Below are positions 1 through 12,221 of a DNA stretch of 64,000 bases, piece by piece (positions within the stretch are counted from its first letter, which is position 1; each line of letters opens with the position of its first letter). A model generated the notes under the pieces. The model did no database searches. It saw only the letters and a list, made by a program, of their open reading frames with translations, and was not told where the DNA came from. The stretch is taken from the NCBI GenBank assembly GCA_902806565.1, contig CADCXA010000006.1, forward strand, positions 2,170,001 to 2,234,000. Direction: 5' to 3'. The position numbers and the translations under genes are program-made. The DNA is from Hypoxylon rubiginosum (Eukaryota > Ascomycota > Sordariomycetes > Xylariales > Hypoxylaceae).

Positions 1-11
1 GGGGAACGTAC

Positions 12-227
12 GTATAAGATCCCGGTAGCTTTCCGTCTGCTCGTCTCGTTGTTCCGCTTAGCGAGGGTGATGAGCTTCTCGGCCAGGCGCTGTGTCTCTT
101 TGGCCTTGGGCCATGTGGTGCGGACGGATTCGTGCTGGACGAGGGCGGTGACCAGATTCCGCAGCAGGGCTTGTCGATGGGACGATTTCCGACTCAGGTG
201 TCGGTACCTGACTAGACCTCCCGCCAT
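12..227 (-). CDS. MRPL8: Mitochondrial large-subunit ribosomal protein bL17m, first exon (partial)
   Basis: The minus strand from the ATG at 227 reads 72 codons that match the N-terminus of the bacterial-type L17 family: GGLVRYRHLSRKSSHRQALL, then LVTALVQHESVRTTWPKAKE and the basic AEKLITLAKR segment. bL17m is a structural protein of the mitochondrial 60S-like subunit near the exit tunnel (yeast MRPL8). The exon ends in TAC at 12 and is followed by a GTACGT donor at 11-6, exactly where family members continue with TPHE or similar. The rest of the gene therefore lies beyond the window after a phase-0 intron. It is divergent to MIC12, so two mitochondrial genes share one upstream region. Family assignment is secure; only the first exon is visible. 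Confidence 0.93.
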
Positions 228-314
228 CCTTTAATCGATTGAGCTAAGGGCGTGATGCTGAAAGCTCTGTAGGTAGTGGAAAGTCGATATATTTTGGTCA
301 GATTTGAGGTAGAA

Positions 315-343
315 TTATCCGATTATCCAATTATCCAATTATC
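315..343. promoter_or_regulatory. Phased array of four TTATC (GATA-type) motifs
   Basis: TTATC occurs at 315, 323, 331 and 339, exactly 8 bp apart, in the 445-bp region between the divergent bL17m and MIC12 starts. On the minus strand these read GGATAA/CGATAA, the core of fungal GATA-factor sites. The array is seen directly; a regulatory role is inferred. Confidence 0.45.
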
Positions 344-672
344 GATAGGTACAAAAATACTTTCACAGAAAGCGGAATTTTCTGGGTCCCTTGGTCTTGG
401 CACGGACGGGTGCTTTAGGTACGTACCTTTTTCTTAAAGGTAGCGCGACTTTCGACTTTCGTCATTCGAGAAATTCAAACTCCGACACTGAAAGAACACA
501 TTTATTACGACCAGTCGAGTCTCTACTTCCCTAAGCACTACAGAAAAGAGCTCCTGAAGCATTCACTCGTTTATTATTTGTCTCGGGTACACAATTGGTC
601 TCTCATAACACTTGCGCCATAGTGCGCCCATCCTACAGTTCATCCTACGGTTCATCCTACATACAGCTCAGT

Positions 673-1461
673 ATGGGCTTCACAACGGGCTTTGTACGCT
701 CTCCTTTCTAGACCACGCCTTAGAACGCTTTACTAACTAGCCCATTTCACACGCAGACCGGAGGTGTCACCCTCACCCTATCTATAGCATACCTGACAGT
801 CCTATCGCACCAGCGACACCGAGAACACCAAGCCGCCATCCTACGCCAGCAGACACGCGTGCTCTCCAGCATCATCGACCCCCTCCCGCCGCCACTGCCA
901 CCCACGCGCTCCGAGGTAGCCGCGGCCGAGCGCGAGACTCTTATCGAAAAGGCCAAGGACCGCTGGAACGCCGAGGTCGAGGGCGCCGTGCGGTGGGCGC
1001 AGACCAAGGACTGGGACGAGGTGCGCGAGGACTTGGAGACCGCCGTCGGCAGGTTGTGGGCCAGGGCCTTCGGCGAGTCGCTGGAGAAGGCGGAGCAGGG
1101 CGAGACGAGGGCCCGGAATGTCACAAGCGAGACGACCTCAGGCGTAGCCGCCGCTGCGAAGAGCGCCTACGCAGATGCGAAAGCTAAGGGTTCCGAGGTC
1201 GCAGCTAAGACCGAGGAGAAGGCTGAGGAGGCAAAGGGATCCATTTTCAGCAGTATAGGAAAGGCCTTTGGAAGGGGCAAGGAGGTGGCTAGCCAGGCAG
1301 TTGGGATAGCCGAGAAGAAGGCCGATGAGCTACCGTCAACCCTCTCTGCGGAAGAGAAGGCCCTTGCACAGCGGTATCAGGGATCATCTAGTCTCAACCA
1401 GAGCACTGAAGAGGTGCTGGCGGCTAGATACAAGGGGAGCGATACCCAGCTGAAAGCGTGA
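673..1461 (+). CDS. MIC12: MICOS complex subunit Mic12
   Basis: Exons 673-693 and 757-1461 give 241 residues. The first exon encodes only MGFTTGF. The 63-nt intron has a GTACGC donor, a perfect TACTAAC branch point (731-737) and a CGCAG acceptor. Mic12 (yeast AIM5) is a small inner-membrane subunit of the MICOS complex at mitochondrial crista junctions. Visible features are a TGGVTLTLSIAYLTVLSHQ membrane segment (about residues 8-28), the conserved VDPLPP-like segment (IIDPLPPPLPPTRSE), then the family signature AKDRWNAEVEGAVRWAQTKD and DWDEVREDLE. An alanine/lysine-rich helical tail follows. The short leader exon is easily missed because the downstream frame is open without an ATG. Length and motif order fit fungal Mic12. 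Confidence 0.93.
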
Positions 1462-1875
1462 GAGAAAAATCGAACTGTGAGTGACTCAACACTCAATTCT
1501 CACCTTTAAGGACATCATCTGTATAAAATAAGGGGCAAACAATAGATTCACCCAGGTCCTTGCTTCTACAACGCACTATTAACCTTGGTCAATTAAAACT
1601 AATATTCACGAATATTTTACAAACTACCTGAGCAATGCATAAATAGAGAATCTTTATTTTAATCTGAACTCACATATACACAAGCACCTAATTTCACTCG
1701 CCACACAACCCAGACAAACTCCAGCTCATGCTTCGAGGCCTTGTAGTATCTATATATGACCGTGAAATCCCCCCGGAACTCCTCAATTGACCATCTTCTC
1801 GTATATATACATACCCTTATAATTTTACCATTAACACTGCCATTACCTACTCGTCCTCGACACAACGCAGCAGCC
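1462..1875. other. Intergenic, MIC12 3' end to next promoter
   Basis: This stretch is AT-rich and has no coding signal. It ends in a TATA-like run (GTATATATAC, 1801-1810), 66 bp before the next ATG, which probably belongs to the promoter of the downstream small gene. Confidence 0.5.
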
Positions 1876-2337
1876 ATGTTCTCTAAACTATTAGACCGCT
1901 TCCGCGACGACCTAGATGCCCTCCGACATTCCAGCTCTCGACCAAGCCGCTGGACTACGGACAAGGGCCAGAGCAAGAGCACGAAGGGTGGCGTAAGCGG
2001 CCTCGTCGATGATATAGACGGCATCATCGATGACTTGATCGATTTCTTCGTACCTAGTAGCAAGCACACGAGCAATGACAAGGGCAAGCTCTGGAGCCCG
2101 TGGAAGGACAAGCGCGGGAGAGACGACAAGAGCAAGCGCGGAAGCAAGAGGGTGGACAAGGGCAAAGGCAAGGCCAGGGAAACTGCTCCTATATTCAAGC
2201 GCTCCTCTCCGCCGTTCCACAGCAGAGGTACGCCGTCCTCAACCACGTGGCGCACGCCGTTCTCGAGACGTCCCACTGAGCCGAGACGTCCGGCCTGGCC
2301 GCTAGGCGGCAGGCGGAGCGGCACCGCGGGAAAGTGA
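1876..2337 (+). CDS. Hypothetical small basic protein, 153 aa
   Basis: I do not recognise this protein. The ATG at 1876 (GCAGCCATGTTC) was preferred over an earlier in-frame ATG at 1756 because a TATA-like box at 1801-1810 lies between them. The N-terminus is an amphipathic stretch (MFSKLLDRFRDDLDALR). A strongly acidic/hydrophobic segment follows (LVDDIDGIIDDLIDFFVPSS, about residues 42-61). The C-terminal half is lysine/arginine/serine-rich and looks disordered, with WSPWKDKRGRDDKSKRGSKR. Codon choice is GC-ending like neighbouring genes, which supports coding. Antisense open frames here are shadows. There are no membrane segments and no signal peptide. The function is unknown and the 3' end could be spliced further. 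Confidence 0.55.
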   Translation: MFSKLLDRFRDDLDALRHSSSRPSRWTTDKGQSKSTKGGVSGLVDDIDGIIDDLIDFFVPSSKHTSNDKGKLWSPWKDKRGRDDKSKRGSKRVDKGKGKARETAPIFKRSSPPFHSRGTPSSTTWRTPFSRRPTEPRRPAWPLGGRRSGTAGK

Positions 2338-2423
2338 TCAGCCGCCGTGATGTCTGAACGCAGCCGTGCATGCCACCGTGACGTCCGACTTCGACCATAC
2401 CGCCTTGGTCACCGCCTCCTCTA

Positions 2424-2446
2424 CTGCTGCTGCTGCTGCTGCTGCT
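2424..2446. repeat. (CTG)n microsatellite
   Basis: About 7.7 uninterrupted CTG units lie in the 3' region of the small basic gene. They encode poly-Ser only in an antisense frame. Confidence 0.9.
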
Positions 2447-2584
2447 ACTCCGGTAACCGTAGCCGTGGCCCGCTAGCGGTGACTGGTTGGGCGAGGTAGA
2501 GGTATTGATGGGGAGAGATAATCCAATGTTGGGTGTGTCGAAGAATCGAGTGGACGAGTCTCTTGGGAAGGAAGGGAGGGGGGT

Positions 2585-2623
2585 AAAGAAAAGAAAAGAA
2601 AAGAAAAGAAAAGAAAAGAAAAG
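2585..2623. repeat. (AAAAG)n microsatellite
   Basis: About eight tandem AAAAG units form a pure-purine run, likely slippage-prone. Confidence 0.92.
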
Positions 2624-3498
2624 GGGAGGTTGTTTTCTACGGTGGGATAAGTCGAGCGACAACATCTTTTACGAGCGGCGGAGTAGCAGGCTAGCTACGA
2701 ATAATCTTTCATATCAGCACATTGGTCGGTGTCTCTAGTCTGTTTTTTTAAGTTGAATCCAAAAAGCGACATCTCTTGTATCTATGAGAATACAGCAACC
2801 GTTGTCGAGGTAGGGTCAAAGCTAACGCGACCTTTGAGCAAGCCCTACTCCTTACTACATACAAGATAGCCAAATCAAGGACCGACCTATCCATTGAAAT
2901 ATAAGTGATAAGGCTTCACCATTAATAAAACATTTCTTAGTTTACTGTCATCCAGCCACGTTCCAATTGAGGGTCAAGACACATGTTTAACTATCAAAGA
3001 CTGCTCTCATTCAAGCGGTATCTAGTTTTAAATCTACCTCCTAAACGTGAAGCCGGAATCAAGTCCAGTTATTGCCTTCCCATCCCTCCTTCCCCTTATA
3101 TCTTCCCAAATTCCATACTTCAATGGTTCTTCTAACCTGGGCTGCCAACATAAAAGCGAGAAGTACAACGCGCGGTATCTACTATAACACCCTTCTCCCC
3201 TGCCTAGTTGGGGGAATAAAATTTCGGCCCACCCGGTGCTGAAGACAACCTGGAACTGGCAAGAATGAAGAAAAATAAACGACGGCTCAATATCGGCGAC
3301 GTTGGATATACATGTGAAAATGCTCATGACTAGATCGGTCGATATTTCTGACAAAAAAAGCTTCGTGATTTGGTCTGCCGCCACGCGTTCTAACTGTAAA
3401 AAATTTTTGATAACCGGATAATCCGTAATGATCGAATCTCCAAACGTAAATGATGAATTTATACACGAATAAGTTTAAATGTGAGGTGAATGGTCCAG

Positions 3499-6400
3499 CT
3501 AATACGCTGTAGATTTCTTGCGGCGTTCAAACATACGGGAGAATCCGCTGCTCTTGGTCTCGACGGAAGAAGGATGTGACACAACCGGCTGTGGTGGCGG
3601 TTCAGAATCACGCAAAAAGCTAGCCAGATCCGACGTGCGACTGTTGGCAGAGTGTGCGTCCCGTGGTTCGAATCTCTTCATTGGAACACGACCTGTTGAG
3701 CCAGAGGGTGCGGTGGGTGGCGGTCTAACTTCACTCCCATACTTCTCCGGCCCTGTTGGAATAACGATAGGAGTATATCCCCTACTAGCACCAGCTCGAC
3801 TATTGAGTGACCTTGAATCGGTAGCGTTGAATCCTTTTGGCTGTCCATTCGATGCCGATTTGCTGCTGGAACTTCCGCTTGATCTCAACCGCGCTATTAA
3901 GTTCGGTGCACTAGACTTCTTCTTAGGCATAGCAACCGGTTGCGGAGCGGGTTCAGGGGGAGGTGGGTAGTTGTTGAGGAAATCGATCAGACTTTCCTCC
4001 TGCTTCGGCTTCGGCTTTGGAACTATCTCGTAATCTTCCTCTTCGTCGCTAAAGTCGATTGCATACGGATCTCGGACTCGTCTTTGTGTCCGCTTCGGTA
4101 TCATTTCATCTTCGTCAAAGTTATTACCAGAGTATTGTTGCGGCTGTTGCATTCTATTTGCTTTGCTCAGCAGGGCACTCTGCGAGTTCATTGATGAAGG
4201 GGCCGATGTCTCCGTCATATTCGTGGACGCTTCGCTGTTTCGAATACTCGGGAGTACCGCATCGACTGCCCTGCCTCCGACAGCTCCAGTCATTTGCATC
4301 TGGTCCGAGTCCATGGTAGTCCGGAATGGTGCAACATGGCGAGGGATTCGGGGGTTGTTGCCGTTGCTATTAGGCGGTCCTCGTCGGATGAAATCAATCA
4401 GATCAGAGCTTTCACTTGAAGGGTTTACGGTAGCATCCCTAGCTTGATAACGAGATCGTGCAGTTAGATCAGTCCGCCGGCTATCGATGCTAGCACTCTT
4501 TCCGACGTGAGCAGGTCCTGTACTTCGGCCACCTGGAGTCGCACCAGCATTCCCTCGGTTGTACTGGGCACTCTGCTCACTTGGCGGCCCTGTAGACCGA
4601 ATGAAGTCGGCAAAATCCTGCAGCGATTCTCGAGGAATTCGCGCCTCTCTCGCCTGCGGTGCAGCAACTGACCGACCCTTCGGCGCAGCCGAACCGACGA
4701 ACTTTCCGGTTATGGGCAGGTCCGTAGGAGGATGAGAGCCTAGACTTGTCTGCTTTGATATTGATACGGATCTCTTAATAGAGGAAGACCGCGACCGCTC
4801 AAAAAACTTATTCTCGCTCTTCTCGGTTCTACTCGGGAGCTTCGGGCTCGCGGTATGCTGTGAGTGGTGTGACGAGACAGACTGTTTCTCCTGTTAGATC
4901 TAATCCTTATACAGGGAAAATGTAGACTTACATCAATATCACGCATGTTTTCGGGTGTGAGCGTGTACTGTATAGTTTCGCCGCTATGAATAAGATTCTC
5001 GAAGTCGCGCGCCCTGTCTTCAGGTCGCCGAGAGCCGCTGTCATCAGAACTACGAACCGCCTTAAACTTAGTTGACATCGAAGAAGGGGACTCGCTTGGC
5101 ACAGGGCGCGATAGCTTAGGCGATTCGGGTGAGGGGTGCTGTATAGACCTGTCGGAGGAGACACCATTCGAGCCGGATCGTGCGTAAAGCGGGCGGCTTG
5201 TGCTTCTCTCGGGTAAAGTAGGCATCGGCGGGTTCCTCGATGATTTCAACGGGGTTACCGACCTCTCTTCCGGAACCATCTCGGGCGCGGGACCATTTAG
5301 AATCGATACTTGTGTAGGCACTGATAGCTGGGACGAAGACTGCATATGAACGCTCCGTAAAGGGCTTGGGTTCCTCACGGGTTGAACTATCGGGACGTTG
5401 ACTTCTTGAGAATCATCGTAGGGCGTTTGAAGGACCACAGCGCTTCTCTTATTAGCATTAGCAGGCGACGCCTGCGCATCATTCTCCTCGGCAATTGGCG
5501 GCGTCGACATCCTACGCGCAATCTGAGCAGAATCCTGTACATCCATCGAGCTTGCGCGCGAACCCATAGTTGGGCTGCGAGGACTTTGTACTTCAATAAC
5601 GCGTACCGACCGGACGCTATTAGACCTCACATGTACGAGGGGAGCAGGCTTTCCAGACTCGGAAGAGGAAGGCGAGCTTCTTCCTCCTATAGAAATCCGC
5701 GACGACGTTAAAATTTCAGGCTCTTCGCTGAATTCATCAATCTCGTCTTCAACTCCAATGGGAGAGACGTCGCTAACGGTCGCAGCTTGCTCCACAGGTT
5801 CAGCACCGGTATCGATTCGTAAAGGTAAATCGTTGGTCGATTTCTGCTCCGGCCTCTTGAGCTCATCCTGAGTCTCGTCCGAATATTCACTACCGCTATC
5901 GTTATCAATTTCACTTTCCTTTACAGGAATAGCGACAACCGCTGTCTCCTGCACACGCCCTTCCGTTGAGCTTTCCCCGTCTTTGGTTTCATCTCCGGGT
6001 GTCCGAGAATCAAGTTCACGGTGCGACGCAGTGGGCGAAGGATAACGGGGACGTCTCCGTGAAGGAAGAGATCGGACGCGCCGGATCGAAGTCTTCGAAA
6101 ACGCAGAGAAAATAATCAAGCTCTTGGGTCGCACAGGAAGGTCTCGCTCTTCTTCGCTTTCCTCCTCATCGCTATACGTGGCCTCGACATCGCTTTCTGG
6201 TAGAGGCAAATCGGCTGGCTCTAATCTGACTGGGACTGATTTCTGGCTCACCTCCTCGTCGGCCACCTCGGCATCTTGCTCTTCCTGCACCTCAAGAGCC
6301 GGGTCTGAATCCCTAGGCGTCGGAAGCATGCGGTCCGTGGCAGCACTTCCACGCCTTTGGTTCGACAATCCAGAGCCGCCAGTAGAGCTACGCGAAAACG

Positions 6401-7304
6401 GACGAGAGTAGTTGGGCTCCATCGGTGACCGGATCCTTTTCTTCCAAGCACGCCAAAGCCTACCAAGAGTACGATCCAGGGCAACGCGCTCCATATCCAG
6501 CTCCTCAACAACAATGCGGTCAAAGAATTCCCCAGGCGTTCGAGTGCCTTCTTTCAACTCCTTCTCGTACTTGACGCGCAAGCGGTTGAAGGCCGCTTGG
6601 CCAGCTATAACCAGAACCTGCTCACCCATAAATTCAAGAATCGAGGTTAGGAAGATAGCAACCGCCGGTGACACAATTTCCGACATTATGTCGTCTGACT
6701 CGCCCCTGAGATGCTCCTGCTCCATGTGGTAGTCCTCGTCCTCCTCTTCCATGTCTCCAAGGGAGGAGTAGACCATGCATCGTAATCTCGTTCTCTTCCA
6801 GACCAGCTCTAGATCCCAATCGTTGGGTGTCTCCGTATCCGCTGCCTGTGTCAAATCATCAATTTCACCGCCGCCCAGGTATTCTCGAAGCTCTTCGTCT
6901 GCATTGTTGACGGCATCCTTGGCAAGCTTCGGCTTCAATACCTCGCTAACGGCCGGTCGCAGAGCAGATAAAGAGGTAGACTTGGCGATGGCGATGATGT
7001 TGAAGAGTAACTGATCCACGAAGTTGTTGGCAAGCTGAAGCGCACCCTGTGAAACAAAAGCAGTTTCCTCCGAGGGTTCGACTCCCACTTGATCGTACCA
7101 TGTTTCAGAATGGCTATCGTGGTCATTAGTGACGATCTGTGAGGCAGCAGACGTAGCGATAAATGCTGCCTCGGGCGACACAGAGAGAGGGGGTGACATG
7201 AGGCCTTGGCCGACCGTAGATGGACGGTCGCTCGAGATACTCTGGGTTCTAGAACGAACATGTCGCGGTGTGCTCGCAACACCAACTGGGGGAGAGCTCG
7301 ACAT
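3499..7304 (-). CDS. Large disordered protein, Pezizomycotina-specific family
   Basis: Exons 7304-4932 and 4881-3499 give about 1,251 residues. The GTAAGT donor is at 4931. The 50-nt intron (acceptor AAACAG) suits the CTAAC branch point better than a 41-nt alternative; both keep frame. The N-terminal quarter is the conserved part: SEAAFIATSAASQIVTNDHD-like start, LQLANNFVDQLLFNIIAIAK, SEVLKPKLAKDAVNNADEEL, WDLELVWKRTRLRCMVYSSL and VSPAVAIFLTSILEFMGEQV. This resembles proteins often labelled 'flo11' in sordariomycete genomes, though it has no signal peptide or flocculin repeats, so that name is misleading. The histone-fold-like helix spacing hints at a dimerisation domain (inference). The remainder is Ser/Pro/Glu-rich with four copies of a D-F-I/L-R-x-P-P type motif. 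The C-terminus ends in a basic FERRKKS. Function is unknown. Confidence 0.82.
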
Positions 7305-10300
7305 GGTGGAATCGGGAGTAGAGAAGTGCTCAATCGGTATATCTGTTGTAACGGCAGACCCAGGGAGGTCGCCTTGGTCAGGATAAGGCGACAGGGTGAC
7401 GCGGGTAGCTGCAGACTTGTTGTCCGCAGTAAGGCTGTCGTGGTAGCTCAGAACAGCCTATCGAAGATACCGAAGTGGTGGAGCTGTGATGGATACGATA
7501 TTAATCATGAATTCCTGGAAAGAAAAGGGAGAGTAATTTGGGGGGGTTGCGCCCGAATGATTGTCGGAGAGAGCAGGAAGATCATTGGTGAATTGAGTAG
7601 ATGGGAGCTCGCAGATGAAACATTCCGCCGAGAGACTGGGGAAACTTAGCGAGTCAGGGAGGTGGTCATGTACAAATGGAATAGTGTCTAGTTTATGACT
7701 CTTGACGATGTCTTCATGCATCACGCATCATGACGAAATATCTGTATGGGTAGGGAAAACCAAGTGGAAAATGAGCGGCCGTGATTCAGCGTGTGACTAG
7801 GTAGTTGTGATGGAATGGAAAATTGCGTGAAGAATAGCCAGGATAGATTGTGAACGACCACTTGGGTCATGAAAATGTGACGATTTCATTAGATAGCTGC
7901 TTTTGCCCTAGCTGGCTTCCCCCTATTTCGTAAATAACATGGAAATGAGGCTTTCGCAGAAAAGCCAGCCCTTGTCGACTAGGGGTTCATATGTGGAAGT
8001 AAATGGAGCAGATCAATAGACAGATATCTTGTGTAAAGCTCTACCACTGGTGACCGTCGAATCCCAAGCTTGCAATCCAGCAACCACAAGGGTTCCCGAT
8101 AATGCTGTAATGATGATAGGAAAAGCAAATGTTATGATCAGAAGACGTAAAATCGACTAACATACCCTATTATTGACCCAGAGAAGGGGTGAAAAAAAGC
8201 AAAGGTGCCAACGACAACCGGCTTATGTATGGCTTGGAAGCTTCTTCAGCATAAGCAAATAGGACAAGTTTGTATCACCGGGTTCCGGTCCGTCATGAAG
8301 GTAAACCTTTTCTTCTTCGTCTTCGTCTTCTTCTTCTTCTTCTTCTCCTCCTCCTATTAAGAGCGGGATTCGGGTGGTGTTTGTCGCTTCAGCACTTCCG
8401 ATTGGTTTCACCAATGATCGTTCAATAGTAGTCGGATAGGAGTTGGAGAAGGGAAAACATGAGTAGGAAAAGAAAACATTTGACAGATAGACGGGATCAA
8501 ATGCGCGATGGTGTGTTCTACTTTTAGTTTATCGGCACCCGCGAGGAAGGTTTATGAACCTCCAACGTTTCACGGCTACAGCTTCCACTGTTGCTGCCGA
8601 TCGCAGGGATTATATACATGCTTGCATGCCAACCGTGGGACCCTGGGAACTCCCCCCGGTAAAAGGTTGTACCTAGCTATTATAGGGCGTCGCCCCATCT
8701 TTAGGTATCGTGCCTCCTAACATACAGGCCGTCTTATGTCAATAGCGGGAATCTATAGTTAAATGGCTAAGCCAGGCTGGGATACGCTTAATCTTACCCT
8801 GGTCAATTCATAGGGGGGCAGGGGGAGGTTCGAAAAACTCATGTACCCCTGGACTGGGGTCTAAATGAGAGCACATTATCCTTTTTTTACGGCCCCGCAC
8901 AAACATACAGCATAAAGTTGTCTATTGTCTATTCGTTTTTATATAAATATATCTTCTATCCACGGCAAACATCGGTATTCTATATCAATAATATTTAAAA
9001 GTTACAGAGCAAAGCTTCTTCTATCTTCATAAAGGGCAAGCAAGGCAACACGGGCGTATGTATCGGTTTGTAATCTCTACCAGGGTGGATCTATCCATGT
9101 TTCGAGCTTGAATCTCGGAGATTTATTGCGTGAACTGCAGCAGGTAGCACGTCCACCAAGTTTGCCCTCTTTTTTTTTTCTCCGTGAGATTTCCGCTACC
9201 TTATAACGCACAGAAATCGACGTGACCTAAGTAGGCCATGCGGTTAGACGCTTACAGGTAACAAAGCTAAGAGCATACAGCTTTGAAAGTTGCCCATCGA
9301 GTTTTTCAGATTTGACTATGGTTACCAACAGCTCGATAATGAAACCAGACCAGCAAGGGAGCCTGGATTCGGCCTAGACCACTCTGCAGCTGCGTGGGTA
9401 CTATTGTATGGTAACTGGGTAGATGGCCGAACAGGAACGCGGAATTTTGATACTATGTATGTACCTGCTGCTGCAGAGATCGGACTGTCCATACGGTGGA
9501 GGCCTACGATCTCATGGAAAGTGGAGGGACCTATCTTTACCCATTCGAATCCGGTTGGTGATTCCGACCTAGCGCTGCGATGACACGCGAGAAATGACAG
9601 GGTTAGCCGTATGCCTTGTGTCTCTAGCTTTTCTAACCTGACGAGTTCAAGACCGAAAAACCCCAGCCTATCTACTATGTAGGTACACCTGGTACGCACA
9701 AACCTGCACCGAGAACATTTGTGGCGATAAAATCATAACGTCGCACTAGGAGTGAGCTGATGACTGCATTAGGTAGTGCCCGCCACTAAACGAACCGAGA
9801 CTTGATCAAGAAACGCTGTCTCAAAAGGGGTTTTGCGCAATTGAAGCTTGTGACTTGACGAAATCCCCGACGATGAGGCTGAACACAGAACACACAGCTT
9901 CTAATGTGTTTCTTCTAGATCGTATCTCCTTTATCATTTCGCCTTTTTTCGTGTTTTGGAGCATTGATTACTATATCGTGTCTACGGTACTGTATCTAAT
10001 AAAACGCCATAGATATGGAGAGTGGTTGAGCTCCGTATAAGTACCTAGGTAGGATGCAGGATTGCAGTACTAGCCCGGATTTTTCCAAACATCTCTCTTG
10101 ACGTAACCCCAAGAGCTTATTGATTACGACCTGTTGGCAAGTTGTAGGATCGAAACTGGGGGCACACCATTACATGGCCGGTGTACTATATAGAGTTGCC
10201 AGTCTCGGACAGCAAGAGGATCTAATGAATCCTTCAATGTACTCTCCGTACATATGTCCTTGAAAGGCAAAATTATGATGATATTTCGCATACCTTCGGC

Positions 10301-12056
10301 CCTTCTCGACCTAGCAAGTGCTGGGTATGTCGTAGGTTTCGATCAACTTAAGTTGGATGGGGTTGATGCGTCTCAGGGGCACAAAAGGGGGCCATCGCCG
10401 ATAAGGTTATCGATACGGTCGGTACATGAACATTGGGCGTTGTTTGTTCGATGACAGCCACTTCAGAGACGAATGCATCTACTCAAGTGCTATTCTCGGT
10501 TGACAACGAGTTGGCAGCGTCAAGAAGCTGTCTAGGACCAAATATTCAATATCATCTGACATTAATCGTTTAATAGGTCTACTTATGTCGTGCCACCGTC
10601 TGGCGTCTTACCGACTTCTCGGCTGGACCCCAAACTACGCTACCGCCGCGTCATTTTGTCGACCAGCCCTGTCTTGGTTGACAAACATAATATCTCCCTT
10701 TCTTACCATACTACACAAGCTAACATTTCGGTAAGCCTCGTGAGAACAGTGATTCCAATGCAGTAAGATCTGATTCGAGCTCAAGCCCGATGTGCAACCC
10801 TAACAGTAGGCTGTGTCTTCGTTTTCGCATCATGTACCATGTTCCATCACCCAAGCAGATACACATGTATCTATGTAGGTATAGCAGCTTAATTGAAGAC
10901 GATGTATCAGCCACCACCAATGTCTTTCAGATTAGGGGGGTAATCATTGCAGCGTCCCATTCTGCAAATCCTTCGACGCCACCGTTCTGCACCTTGCCAT
11001 AATAGCTCATGGGTGCTTACTGCTGGCATGTCAATACATCATGTGTATCAGCCATTCGTAATTACGAGTTTAGCAGGAGTAGGTGTAGGACGAACAGGAC
11101 GAAGTCCAAGTTAAAAGCGCCAAAGGTGCCGATTGATCGACGCCTACCTATCCCCTGTGTCGATCCCCGATACCAAACGGAGAAACGATCGCAAACATGT
11201 CTCGCACGTGACGAAACATCAGTTTGCCCTCCGATTTTGACCTTCCTTAGCTGCTTAGATGTAGATGCTAATCATTGTGGCGGTACATCAGGTCATTTAG
11301 AGGATTCTGTCCGCCTGCCAGCCTGACCCCCTTTACCCGCCCCTTGCTTACCTAGACGCACTACCTGTCAAATGCCGCAACCCGCCAACTGGGTCCTAAT
11401 CGCGGAACCGATTCGCGGAGACCAGCCCGGTCCGGAGAGGATCCCACGGTGATGTAAGCAAGCGCCCTACCGACCCGTTTCCGAGATGTTATTGTATCTA
11501 CGTAGTGTAGTGTGGTTTGCCATGGAGCCTATAAGCACTAGACACGCTCGAGTCGGGCATCCTTCTCCTTCTCCCATAATACTAGGCATCCTTGCCAATC
11601 ATCGCAGCAGAAATTGCCGTCTAGTTGCCGTATCGAGTCAGACATCTGCATCAAAGTAATCTCACTAGGCAGTGAGACAAGGTATAGAAGGCAATCTACT
11701 CTGACGCTTACGGCTAGTTGTGAGCCGCACCAGCGCCATTTCAGATTGAGCTAGCTACACGGTACCGAAAACCTCCACGGACTCGGACCCCAGGATTGCG
11801 TTTGCAACGCTCAGCCTTCATGATATTATTAGGCACTGTAAGGATGTATTGTACGACGAACAAGACGAACCGGCCAATAATCCAGCTTCCTCTTACCAGC
11901 CAACGTCGATCTCATTTTCGTCTGGGGCGATATATACGACACTCGCCCAGGAAACTCGAATAGATGCAATTCATTAGATACTAGCAGCCTAACAGAAACC
12001 CTTGTCTATCGACTGACTCGACCCCAAATTATCAAGACAGTGTGTACCTCCTAACC
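7305..12056. other. Gene-poor region, 4.7 kb
   Basis: No supported gene was found. A minus-strand frame at 8223-8414 is driven by a GAA-type simple repeat (about 8310-8350). Frames near 9290, 10254 and 11009 lack family features and their codon use is random. TACCTAGGTA-type palindromic motifs occur (for example 10041-10052). A TATA-like GATATATACG lies at about 11929, upstream of a possible small gene. Confidence 0.5.
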
Positions 12057-12221
12057 ATGGTAGTCCCTGAGTCCCCGTTACTTTCCGACCCGCTACGCGT
12101 AACCATGGCCCCAAGGCAGCATCCCGAAGGTCAACGGCGTCGCGTAGATGCTGTGCCACTTCAAACTGTCCCGGCCGCCCACCTGCCGTACACTACGGCT
12201 TCCGAGACACCATGTTTATAG
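12057..12221 (+). CDS. Possible small ORF, 54 aa
   Basis: This is an ATG-initiated frame with a good context (CTAACCATGG), about 125 bp downstream of GATATATACG. It begins MVVPESPLLSDPLRVTMAPR and is GC-richer than its surroundings. There is no recognisable domain. It could be a real small gene, a remnant or chance. It stands out from the surrounding non-coding DNA only by start context and composition. Confidence 0.2.
   Translation: MVVPESPLLSDPLRVTMAPRQHPEGQRRRVDAVPLQTVPAAHLPYTTASETPCL

Larger units (their letters stand above)
2338..3498. other. Intergenic with two simple repeats
   Basis: This is non-coding as far as can be seen. It holds a CTG run and an AAAAG run (listed separately). 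The only long frame (minus, ending near 3034) has no family features and AT-rich codon use. Confidence 0.5.

Noticed and set aside
2195..2665. Minus-strand 156-codon frame with a poly-Ser run
   Set aside because: It is antisense to the small basic gene and is created by the CTG and AAAAG microsatellites.
4891..4931. 41-nt intron in the large disordered protein
   Set aside because: The acceptor would directly abut the CTAAC branch point. The 50-nt version keeps the same frame with normal spacing.
7458..7724. Minus-strand 88-codon frame upstream of the large disordered protein
   Set aside because: It lies in that gene's leader region, has no family features and its codon use is random.
8223..8414. 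Minus-strand 63-codon frame with an acidic run
   Set aside because: The run is a GAA-type microsatellite and the rest of the frame has no protein-like composition.
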